This document shows, piece by piece, positions 56,906 through 64,000 of a DNA stretch of 64,000 nucleotides. A model generated the notes under the pieces. It saw only the letters and a program-made list of their open reading frames with translations, searched no databases and was not told the DNA's origin. How positions within the stretch are numbered: position 1 is the stretch's first letter; every line of letters begins with the position of its first letter. The position numbers and the translations under genes are program-made. Source of the stretch: Chromatiaceae bacterium (lineage in GTDB: Bacteria; Pseudomonadota; Gammaproteobacteria; Chromatiales; Chromatiaceae); contig JADKCI010000004.1 of NCBI GenBank assembly GCA_016714645.1, forward strand, positions 477,501 to 541,500. Reading direction: 5' to 3'.

Positions 56906-57959
56906 CGACCTGCCGACCTTCGAGCGCCTGCGCGCGGAGGGACAGAACATCCTGGACCCGGCCCGCGCCCACCAGCAGGACATTCGCGAACTGCACATCG
57001 GCCTCTGCAACATGATGCCGGACTCGGCCCTGGCGGCGACCGAGCGACAGTTTTTCCGTCTCATCGGCCAAAGCAATCAGATCGCCCAATTCTACGTTCA
57101 CCCCTTCAGTCTCGAGGCCCTGCCCCGCAAGGCCGAGGCCCGGGCCCACATCCAGCGGTATTACCAGCCCTTCGAGCGCATCCGCGAGGATGGCCTGGAT
57201 GCCCTCATCATCACCGGCGCCAATGTCACCCAGCCCGACCTCTCGAACGAGGCCTTCTGGGAGCCCCTGATTAAGGTCGTGGACTGGGCGATGGAGCACG
57301 TCACCTCCACCCTCTGTTCCTGCCTCGCCACCCATGCCGTCCTCCAGTTTCGGTATGGCCAGCGACGTTATGGACTGCCGCGCAAGCGGTGGGGCGTCTA
57401 TCCGCATCGGGTCGTGGACCGCGCCCACCCCCTGGTGGCGAGCGTCAATACCCTCTTTGACGTCCCGCATTCCCGTTTCAATGAGATCGACCGACGGCAG
57501 TTCGACGCGGCTGGGCTCCGGGTCCTGGCGGAGAGCGATGAGGCGGGCGTGCATCTGGCGGTCAGCGAGGACGGCTTTCGCCTGGTCTTCTTTCAGGGGC
57601 ATCCGGAGTACGACACCGTCTCCCTCCTCAAGGAGTACCAGCGCGAGGTCAGGCGTTTTATCGCCCGCGAGCGGCGGGATTACCCCCCCTTTCCGGAGAA
57701 CACCTTCCGGCTGCGGGACCGCGCCATCCTGGAGGAGCACCGCGCCCGGATTCTCACCGCCCTTGACCGCGGCCAGACCGCCCCTCCGTTCCCGGAGGCG
57801 CGCATCGCCCTCTCCCTCGACAATACCTGGCATGACACGGCGGAAGGGGTGGTGGGCAACTGGATGGGGGTCATCTATCAGATCACCCACAGCGACCGGC
57901 GGCTGCCCTTCATGTCGGGGGTGGACCCCACGGACCCCTTGAGGCTGGCTGGCCGCTGA
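56886..57959 (+). CDS. metA: Homoserine O-succinyltransferase (MetA family)
   Basis: First committed step of methionine synthesis: activates homoserine with succinyl-CoA (or acetyl-CoA). 357 residues with the family blocks ELHIGLCNMMPDSALAATERQF, LIITGANV, the catalytic Cys in LCSCLATHAV, FQGHPEYD with the catalytic His and Glu, and SRFNEID. Relatives have LCWGAQA around the Cys; here LCSCLATHA differs, so the nucleophile is one of two Cys. It overlaps the ATPase gene by 20 bases and is convergent with the SprT gene. Confidence 0.9.
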   Translation: MPIVAHNDLPTFERLRAEGQNILDPARAHQQDIRELHIGLCNMMPDSALAATERQFFRLIGQSNQIAQFYVHPFSLEALPRKAEARAHIQRYYQPFERIREDGLDALIITGANVTQPDLSNEAFWEPLIKVVDWAMEHVTSTLCSCLATHAVLQFRYGQRRYGLPRKRWGVYPHRVVDRAHPLVASVNTLFDVPHSRFNEIDRRQFDAAGLRVLAESDEAGVHLAVSEDGFRLVFFQGHPEYDTVSLLKEYQREVRRFIARERRDYPPFPENTFRLRDRAILEEHRARILTALDRGQTAPPFPEARIALSLDNTWHDTAEGVVGNWMGVIYQITHSDRRLPFMSGVDPTDPLRLAGR

Positions 57960-57964
57960 GGCGA

Positions 57965-58516
57965 TCAGGGCTGGCCCCCCTCCCGGGCCAGTTCCAGGGG
58001 CTGTCCGCAGGTGCCGCACAGGTAGCGCTGGCCGCGCAGGATGCGATGGTGGCGGATGCTGGTCAGCAGGTGGGACCGGCAGCCGCACTGATAGGGGTAG
58101 CGGTTGAGGGTGCGGGCCTGGAGACCGCTGACGTCGAAGTCATGGCAGCGGTCCGGGGCGGCCCCAAAGCCTTGCATCAGAGACCGCCACTCGGGGCCAT
58201 GGGGTTGGATGCCCAGGCCGTGCAGGCGGAAGGCCAGGATGTGGGCCACCTCGTGGGGGACGGTGCGGGCCAGGAAGCCCTCCCCATGACGCTCCAGCAG
58301 GGCCGGGTTATAACGCACCATCCACACCCCGCCGGCCTGTCGGCGGACCTGTCCCGCCCCGCGGCCACGCAGATCGAAATGGATCTCAACCTTGGGCGTC
58401 TTCAGGCCGAAATGCCGCGCCGCCTCGTCCAGCAGGGCCTGGGTACGCGAGCGCGCCAGCAGGATCAGGTGATCCAGGGGGAGGTGCGGAGGGGGGCTGG
58501 GCTGGGTCATGGTCAT
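57965..58516 (-). CDS. SprT-like zinc metalloprotease domain protein
   Basis: 183 residues: helical N-terminal part, HEVAH zinc-protease motif at 88-92 and a C-terminal zinc ribbon with YQCGCRSHL and YLCGTCGQ (four Cys). SprT/SPRTN relatives act on DNA-protein cross-links in eukaryotes; the bacterial role is unclear. Only five bases separate it from the metA stop. The ATG at 58516 is the first that gives the family start; a second Met lies two codons later. The frame is open far upstream without similarity. Confidence 0.85.
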   Translation of the reverse strand: MTMTQPSPPPHLPLDHLILLARSRTQALLDEAARHFGLKTPKVEIHFDLRGRGAGQVRRQAGGVWMVRYNPALLERHGEGFLARTVPHEVAHILAFRLHGLGIQPHGPEWRSLMQGFGAAPDRCHDFDVSGLQARTLNRYPYQCGCRSHLLTSIRHHRILRGQRYLCGTCGQPLELAREGGQP

Positions 58517-58666
58517 GGTGCGGGTCGTCGCGCGGGCGGGGCTGGCTGGCCATGGGCGGCGGCTAATGAGGGCGGGGTTTTGCTTGCCCTGAGCCGAGGG
58601 AAACCGTATTATCACATGGATTGGAGCAGCAGAGGTTCCGTCCCGAACCCCCTGGACGCAGGCAGG

Positions 58667-58689
58667 ACCCCGACAACGGGGTTTTTTTT
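58667..58689 (+). terminator. First terminator in the rimP leader
   Basis: ACCCCG and CGGGGT pair around ACAA and are followed by eight T. No gene on this strand ends just before it, so it acts on a transcript starting within the leader or acts as an attenuator. Confidence 0.75.
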
Positions 58690-58742
58690 GGTTTGTCGTT
58701 GCCTGGACGGGCACACTCGTTCGGGGGCGACTCGCAGCGAGT

Positions 58743-58763
58743 GGGCCAATTGGCCCTTTTTTT
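58743..58763 (+). terminator. Second terminator, immediately before rimP
   Basis: GGGCCAATTGGCCC followed by seven T, ending 16 bases before the rimP start codon. Upstream CACTCG (58714-58719) and GACTCG (58729-58734) can both pair with CGAGTG (58738-58743), and the last base of that segment is shared with this terminator stem. This gives a choice of structures that looks like an attenuator. Confidence 0.78.
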
Positions 58764-58778
58764 GTTTTACGGCGGTGG

Positions 58779-59243
58779 ATGACGCATTCGGCACACAAGT
58801 TGGTGGATCTGGCCCGTTTGGTCGTGGAGCCCATGGGCTACGAACTGGTCGGCGTAGAGCATCTACCGCACGGCGGTAGTCATGGGGGTTCCCTCCTGCG
58901 CGTCTATATCGACGCCGAGCAGGGGATCAATCTGGACGACTGCTCGGCCGTCAGCCATCAACTCAGCGGCGTGCTGGAAGTGGAGGATCCCATCCCGGGC
59001 CATTACGACCTGGAGGTGTCCTCCCCTGGGCTTGATCGGCCCCTCTTCGGCGTCGCGCATTACGAACGCTTCCGCGGCCGGCGGGCCAAGGTGCGCCTCG
59101 GCGTCAAGCTGGAGGGCCGGCGTAACTTCGAGGGCCTGCTGGCCGGGGTCGAGGGCGACCGCCTGCGGCTGGAAGTCGATGGCGCCGTCCGGGAGCTGCC
59201 CCTGGCCACGATCGAGTCCGCGCGGCTGGTCCCTGAATTCTGA
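58779..59243 (+). CDS. rimP: Ribosome maturation factor RimP
   Basis: 154-residue 30S assembly factor with the two-domain layout: LARLVVEPMGYELVGVEHL at the N-terminus, LLRVYIDAEQGINLDDCSAVS, the YDLEVSSPGLDRPLF hallmark and a C-terminal SH3-like part. It starts the rimP-nusA-infB-rbfA operon. The ribosome binding site (GGCGGTGG) is close to the ATG and directly after the terminator T run, so both transcription and translation may be limited there. Confidence 0.95.
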   Translation: MTHSAHKLVDLARLVVEPMGYELVGVEHLPHGGSHGGSLLRVYIDAEQGINLDDCSAVSHQLSGVLEVEDPIPGHYDLEVSSPGLDRPLFGVAHYERFRGRRAKVRLGVKLEGRRNFEGLLAGVEGDRLRLEVDGAVRELPLATIESARLVPEF

Positions 59244-59257
59244 TTCCGGATTAATGA

Positions 59258-60763
59258 ATGAGTAAAGAAATCCTGTTAGTCGTCGAGGCCGTCTCGAATG
59301 AGAAGGATGTGCCTAAGGAGGTCATCTTCGACGCCATGGAGGCGGCCCTGGCCTCGGCTACGCGCAAGAAACTCGGCGGCGAGTCGGATGCCCGCGTGGC
59401 CATCGATCGCACCACCGGCGAATACCATGCCTTCCGGCGCTGGGAGGTGGTCGAGGACCCCGAAGAAGGGGCCGCTCTGGAGAATCTCGACGCCCAGATC
59501 GCCCTGTCCGAGGCCCGGGCCCGCGATGCCGCCCTGCAAGTGGGGGATGTCGTCGAGGACGCCATTGATATTGAGTTGGGGGGCCGCATCGCCGCCCAGG
59601 CCGCCAAGCAGGTGATCGTGCAGAAGGTGCGCGACGCCGAACGCGCCAAGGTGGTCGAGTCCTACGAGTTGCGCAAGGGTGAACTGGTCACGGGCCTGGT
59701 CAAGAAGGCCGAGCGGGGCACCATCATCCTGGATCTGGGCGGTACCGCCGAGGCCCTCATTCCCCGTGATCAGGTCATACCCCGGGAGTCCGTGCGCCCC
59801 GGTGACCGGCTGCGCGGCTATCTTTACGAGGTCAGCGCCCAGCCGCGCGGCCCCCAACTCTTTGTCAGCCGCACCCGGCCGGAACTGCTGATCGAGCTCT
59901 TCAAGCTGGAGGTCCCGGAGGTGGGCGAGGGCGTCATCGAGATCCTAGGGGCCGCCCGGGACCCGGGCGCGCGGGCCAAGATCGCCGTCCGCAGCCGCGA
60001 CCCCCGTATCGACCCGGTGGGCGCCTGCGTCGGCATGCGCGGCTCCCGGGTCCAGGCCGTCTCCAACGAACTCAACGGCGAGCGGGTGGATATCATCCTC
60101 TGGAACGAGAATCCGGCCCAGTTCGTCATTAACGCCATGTCGCCGGCGGACGTGGTCTCCATCGTCATCGACGAAGACGCCAACAGCATGGATGTGGCGG
60201 TCAAGGAGGAGAACCTGTCCCAGGCCATTGGCCGTGGTGGCCAGAATGTCCGCCTCGCCAGCCAGCTCACCGGCTGGCAACTGAATGTCATGAACGAGTC
60301 GGATGCGGCGTCCAAGAGCGAGCAGGAATCCCGTAAGCTGCTGGAAAGCTTCATGGAACAGCTGAATATCGATGAGGATGTGGCCCTGGTGCTGGTCGAG
60401 GAGGGCTTCACCAGCATTGATGAGGTGGCCTTTGTCCCCCTGGCCGAAATGTTGGCCATCGCCGAGTTTGACGAGGACCTGGTCAATCAGTTGCGCGAGG
60501 GCGCCAAGGATGCCCTTCTGACCCGCGCCATCGCCAGCGAGGAGACCCTGGTCAAGGAACCGGCGGCGGACCTGCTGGCCATGGAGGGCGTGGACGAGGC
60601 CCTCGCCTACACCCTGGCCAGTCACGGCATCCTGACCATGGACGACCTTGCCGAGCAGTCCGTGGATGAGTTGGTGGAAGCCACCGGCATCGACGGCGAG
60701 CGGGCAGCCCAATTGATTATGAAGGCGCGCGAACCTTGGTTTACCGAGGCGGCGAGCGTCTAA
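59258..60763 (+). CDS. nusA: Transcription termination/antitermination factor NusA
   Basis: 501 residues: N-terminal RNA polymerase-binding domain (ILLVVEAVSNEKDVPKEVIF), S1 domain (GELVTGLVKKAERGTIILDL region), KH1 (VGACVGMRGSRVQAV), KH2 (NLSQAIGRGGQNVRLAS) and two C-terminal acidic repeats (near 350-420 and 430-495). This is the full gammaproteobacterial architecture. It follows rimP after 14 bases. NusA often regulates its own operon through leader terminators, which fits the leader here. Confidence 0.97.
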   Translation: MSKEILLVVEAVSNEKDVPKEVIFDAMEAALASATRKKLGGESDARVAIDRTTGEYHAFRRWEVVEDPEEGAALENLDAQIALSEARARDAALQVGDVVEDAIDIELGGRIAAQAAKQVIVQKVRDAERAKVVESYELRKGELVTGLVKKAERGTIILDLGGTAEALIPRDQVIPRESVRPGDRLRGYLYEVSAQPRGPQLFVSRTRPELLIELFKLEVPEVGEGVIEILGAARDPGARAKIAVRSRDPRIDPVGACVGMRGSRVQAVSNELNGERVDIILWNENPAQFVINAMSPADVVSIVIDEDANSMDVAVKEENLSQAIGRGGQNVRLASQLTGWQLNVMNESDAASKSEQESRKLLESFMEQLNIDEDVALVLVEEGFTSIDEVAFVPLAEMLAIAEFDEDLVNQLREGAKDALLTRAIASEETLVKEPAADLLAMEGVDEALAYTLASHGILTMDDLAEQSVDELVEATGIDGERAAQLIMKAREPWFTEAASV

Positions 60764-60781
60764 CGGCGGAGGCCACACCGA

Positions 60782-63589
60782 ATGAGTGAAGTTACGGTTA
60801 AACATCTCGCCGGAATCGTGGGGATCCCGGTCGATCGGCTGATGACCCAGTTGAAGGACGCGGGAATCATTGTCGCCGATGGGGATTCCCAACTCAGCGA
60901 GCAGGAAAAGGTGCAACTCCTGACCTACCTGCGGCGTAGTCACGGCAAACAGGATGCGACGGACGCCAGCGGGGCACCCAGTCGCGTCACCCTGCAGCGC
61001 AAGTCCGTCAGTGAGTTGCGCCAGCCGGCCTCCTCGCCCCGTCCCCCCGGCGGTGGTACGCGCGCGCCCACGCCGGCGATCCGCGCCAAGACGGTCAGCG
61101 TCGAGGTGCGCAAGAAGCGCATTTATGTCAAACGTCCCGGAACGGGCGAGGTAAGCGAGGCCGAGGTGGCGCCACCGCCACCACCACCGGTACAGGCGCC
61201 GCCCCCTCCGGCCCCTACCCGGTCCGCGCCAGCCGTCGCCCCCGAGCCGCGGCGTCGCATTGAACCCCCACGCACCCGTCTCGACGAGTCGCGCCGCCGT
61301 GGCGAACTGGAGGCCCGGCGCGCCGAGGTGGAGACTCGCCGCTTCGCCGACCAGGAGGACCAGGAACGTCAGGCGCGCGAGGACGAGGCTCGCCGGCGCG
61401 CCGAGGAGGAGATGCGCCGTCAGGCCGAGGCCGAGGCCCGCCGCCTGGCCGAGGAAGAGGTCCGTCGCCGCGCCGAGGCGGAGGCCAAGGCCCGCCTGGA
61501 GGAGCCCGTCGTCGAGGAAGACCTTGAGGTGGAGGAAGAGGAGGAAGGCACTGCCCGTCCCAAGGCCCGCAAAGAGGGTGTCAAGGTCGAGGCCAAGCCT
61601 ATCAAGGTCGTTAAGCCACGGGCCGAGGCCACCGAGAAGGAGCGTTCCGTTAAAAAGGCGGCGCGCAAGGATTCCCTGCGGGATCGCGACATCATCGTCC
61701 TGCCCCAGGCCGACTATGAGGAGGAGCCGGGCGCCGCTGCGCCGGGTGGCCGCGTGCGACGCAAGAAGCGCCTCGGCAAGCCCCAATTACAGGATAAGCA
61801 TGGCTTCCAGCGTCCCACCATGAAGGTGGTGCGCGAGGTTGAAATTCCCCCGTCCATTACCGTCGGCGAACTGGCCTCGCGCATGTCCGCCAAGGTGTCG
61901 GATGTTATCCGTGAGCTGTTCAAGCAGGGCCTGGCGGTCACTATCAACCAGTCCCTGGACGCGGATACCGCGACTCTGCTGGTCGAGGAGATGGGCCACA
62001 AGGCCATTGCCGCCAAGCGCGAGAGCGTCGAGGACGCCCTCATGCTAGAACTGGAGCGTGAGTTGGGCGAGATGGCTCTGGAATCGCGGCCACCCGTGGT
62101 TACCATCATGGGCCACGTCGATCACGGCAAGACCTCGCTCCTCGACTACATTCGCCGCACCAAGGTGGCGGCGGGCGAGGCGGGTGGCATCACCCAACAC
62201 ATCGGCGCCTATCATGTGAAGACGGGCCGGGGCATGGTCTCCTTCCTGGATACCCCGGGTCACGCCGCCTTCTCGGCCATGCGGGCCCGGGGCGCCCAGG
62301 TCACGGACATTGTCATCCTGGTGGTGGCGGCGGACGATGGCGTCATGCCCCAGACCGTCGAGGCCATCCAGCACGCCCGTGCCTCCAAGGTGCCCATCGT
62401 GGTCGCCATCAATAAGATGGACAAGCCCTCCGCCAACCCAGACCGGGTGATGCAGGAGCTGACCCAGCACGAGGTTGTGGCCGAGGAGTGGGGTGGCGAT
62501 ACCATCATGGTCAAGGTCTCCGCCAAGTCGGGCCTGGGCATTGATGACCTGCTGGAGGCCGTGCTGCTGCAGGCAGAGGTCCTGGAGCTCAAGGCCCCGA
62601 TCACGGGTCCCGCCCGCGGCGCCGTCGTTGAATCCAGTCTGGACAAGGGCCGAGGCCCCGTGGCCACCATCCTGGTCCAGGCCGGCACCCTGCATCAGGG
62701 CGACATGATCGTCACCGGCACCGAATTTGGCCGGGTCCGCGCCATGTTCGACGAGACGGGGCGGCCGGTGCGCGAGGCCGGACCTTCGATCCCGGTGCAG
62801 GTGCTGGGTCTCTCCGGCACCCCGAACGCGGGTGACGACGTGGTGGTGGTGGCCGACGAGCGCCGCGCCCGCGAGGTCGCCGAGTTGCGCGCGGGCCGCG
62901 AGCGCCAGTCCCGCTTCGACGATCAGAAGGTGGCCAGCCTTGACCAGCTCTTCTCCCAGCTCAAGGAAGGCGATACCAAGACGGTCAACATCGTCCTCAA
63001 GGCCGATGTCCAGGGCAGCATGGAGGCCCTGCGGGATAGCCTGAACAAGCTCTCCACGGATGAGGTCAAGGTGATGATCGTGGCCACGGGTGTGGGCGGT
63101 ATCACCGAGTCCGACGCCAACCTGGCGGTGACCTCGAATGCCATCCTGCTCGGCTTCAATGTCCGCGCGGACGCCGCGGCCCGGCGGGTGGTGGAGGACA
63201 AGGGACTCGATCTGCGTTACTACAGCATCATTTACGAGCTGATCGACGATGTGAAAAAGGCCCTGTCCGGCCTGCTGAGCCCGGAGGTGACCGAGACCAT
63301 CATTGGCCTGGCGGAGGTCCGCGACGTCTTCCGTTCCTCCAAGTTCGGCGCGATCGCCGGCTGCATGGTGCAGGAGGGTCAGATCAAGCGCAACAACCCC
63401 ATCCGCGTCCTGCGCGAGCATGTGGTCATCTACGAGGGGTCCCTGGAATCCCTGCGCCGTTTCAAGGAAGACGTGGCCGAGGTCAAGGCCGGCATGGAGT
63501 GCGGCATCGGCGTCAAGAACTACAACGACGTACGGCCCGGTGACCATATCGAGGTCTTCGAGCGTACCGTGCGCAAGCGCGAGCTCTAG
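60782..63589 (+). CDS. infB: Translation initiation factor IF-2
   Basis: GTPase that places initiator tRNA on the 30S subunit. 935 residues: an N-terminal IF2_N domain (VTVKHLAGIVGIPVDRLM), a long charged Arg/Glu/Ala linker with a Pro-rich patch (about 110-300), a second IF2_N-like domain near 350-400, and the G domain with GHVDHGKT at 444-451, DTPGH and NKMD. The four C-terminal domains follow, ending in NYNDVRPGDHIEVFE. In E. coli shorter forms start inside the N-terminal part; whether that happens here is unknown. 18 bases after nusA. Confidence 0.98.
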   Translation: MSEVTVKHLAGIVGIPVDRLMTQLKDAGIIVADGDSQLSEQEKVQLLTYLRRSHGKQDATDASGAPSRVTLQRKSVSELRQPASSPRPPGGGTRAPTPAIRAKTVSVEVRKKRIYVKRPGTGEVSEAEVAPPPPPPVQAPPPPAPTRSAPAVAPEPRRRIEPPRTRLDESRRRGELEARRAEVETRRFADQEDQERQAREDEARRRAEEEMRRQAEAEARRLAEEEVRRRAEAEAKARLEEPVVEEDLEVEEEEEGTARPKARKEGVKVEAKPIKVVKPRAEATEKERSVKKAARKDSLRDRDIIVLPQADYEEEPGAAAPGGRVRRKKRLGKPQLQDKHGFQRPTMKVVREVEIPPSITVGELASRMSAKVSDVIRELFKQGLAVTINQSLDADTATLLVEEMGHKAIAAKRESVEDALMLELERELGEMALESRPPVVTIMGHVDHGKTSLLDYIRRTKVAAGEAGGITQHIGAYHVKTGRGMVSFLDTPGHAAFSAMRARGAQVTDIVILVVAADDGVMPQTVEAIQHARASKVPIVVAINKMDKPSANPDRVMQELTQHEVVAEEWGGDTIMVKVSAKSGLGIDDLLEAVLLQAEVLELKAPITGPARGAVVESSLDKGRGPVATILVQAGTLHQGDMIVTGTEFGRVRAMFDETGRPVREAGPSIPVQVLGLSGTPNAGDDVVVVADERRAREVAELRAGRERQSRFDDQKVASLDQLFSQLKEGDTKTVNIVLKADVQGSMEALRDSLNKLSTDEVKVMIVATGVGGITESDANLAVTSNAILLGFNVRADAAARRVVEDKGLDLRYYSIIYELIDDVKKALSGLLSPEVTETIIGLAEVRDVFRSSKFGAIAGCMVQEGQIKRNNPIRVLREHVVIYEGSLESLRRFKEDVAEVKAGMECGIGVKNYNDVRPGDHIEVFERTVRKREL

Positions 63590-63623
63590 GCGGTAGTTTT
63601 GAGCCCCGGCACCGGAACCGCTC

Positions 63624-63992
63624 ATGAAGGAATTTGATCGCACCGAACGGATCGGCGCGGAGATGCGTCGCGAGTTGGCGGCCATCCTCCGTGACGAGGT
63701 CCGCGACCCGCGCCTGCAACAGGTGACGATTCAGGAGGTCCGGGTCAGCCGCGACCTCTCCTGGGCCAAGATCTTTTTCACCTGCTTCCCCCTGGACGAG
63801 GCGAGTCAGGGACAGTCGAAGCTGCTGAATGGCCCGCTCTCCGGTTTTCTGCGGGCTCAGTTGGCGCGCCGGATGCTGTTGCGGATCATCCCGCAACTCC
63901 ATTTCGAGCACGATGAGTCCATCGCCCGGGGCGAGCACTTGACGAGCCTGATCGATGGGGCCATGGCGTCCGTGAGCGAGGAGGCGGATTGA
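63624..63992 (+). CDS. rbfA: Ribosome-binding factor A
   Basis: 122-residue KH-like 30S maturation factor. FDRTERIGAEMRRELAAIL start, VRDPRLQQVTIQEVRVSRDL and the RMLLRIIPQLHFEHDES block are diagnostic. It is 34 bases after infB and continues the operon. Confidence 0.96.
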   Translation: MKEFDRTERIGAEMRRELAAILRDEVRDPRLQQVTIQEVRVSRDLSWAKIFFTCFPLDEASQGQSKLLNGPLSGFLRAQLARRMLLRIIPQLHFEHDESIARGEHLTSLIDGAMASVSEEAD

Positions 63993-64000
63993 TCCATCGC
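63989..64000 (+). CDS. Possible first codons of truB, cut by window end
   Basis: A TTG overlaps the rbfA stop (TTGA) and opens LIHR before the window ends. truB usually follows rbfA in this operon, and such an overlap is common in this segment. Twelve bases are too few to identify a gene, so this rests on gene order alone. Confidence 0.3.

Noticed and set aside
59945..61786. 613-codon minus-strand frame over nusA-infB
   Set aside because: Antisense shadow of two certain genes, with low-complexity Gly/Leu content.
62045..63685. 546-codon minus-strand frame over infB
   Set aside because: Antisense shadow of the conserved G domain of IF-2.

Overview
The window reads as a high-GC (about 65 percent by eye) chromosomal segment of a gammaproteobacterium. 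The gene complement and orders (lon next to ksgA, purM-purN, lutABC, lipA, rimP-nusA-infB-rbfA, a suf operon with sufT, Rieske and fumC, an ATPase paired with MetA) fit a Chromatiales-type lineage. I cannot name a genus from sequence alone. Most long antisense reading frames are by-products of the high GC and are left out.

Layout. 1-3135: the 3' part of an rRNA operon (23S lacking its first bases, 5S, strong terminator). 3256-6550: lon and ksgA, leftward. 6748-9104: a CHAD-domain protein translationally coupled to an orphan ParA ATPase. 9144-13255: small metabolic genes (metallophosphoesterase, thiamine-binding-type protein, hypothetical proteins, purN, purM). 13383-19216: CDP-alcohol phosphatidyltransferase, glycosyltransferase, lutABC, lipA. 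19229-21469: a periplasmic octaheme HAO-family cytochrome behind a consensus FNR/ANR box, with a small TPR protein.

21703-30632 is an accessory region. It holds a helicase-nuclease, a decayed PIN-domain gene, an N6/N4 DNA methyltransferase, an unknown protein and an RlaP-like nucleotidyltransferase, then a glycine-zipper lipoprotein and an AT-rich DUF4258/DUF2283 pair. 30828-37944 is a Wadjet (JetABCD, MukBEF-like) defence operon whose left edge cuts a NYN/LabA-type gene after about 38 codons. Two independent defence systems therefore sit side by side, with gene remnants marking past exchange.

37984-45543: cysC, then a suf operon (Rrf2 regulator, sufBCD, sufU, sufT, Rieske ferredoxin, fumC) that lacks sufS and starts with a palindromic operator. 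45980-53748: small membrane protein, HD hydrolase, CIA30 protein, NnrU protein, an ABC exporter with a YkuD transpeptidase, an orphan peptide-type permease pair, nagZ. 53791-57959: hypoxanthine phosphoribosyltransferase, hemerythrin-domain protein, MTA/MTI phosphorylase, the ATPase-MetA pair. 57965-64000: SprT-like protease, a leader with two terminators, rimP-nusA-infB-rbfA and perhaps the first codons of truB.

The points most worth following are the CHAD-ParA pair (possible positioning of polyphosphate granules), the FNR-controlled HAO, the four-gene restriction cassette with its nucleotidyltransferase, and the NYN-Wadjet junction.
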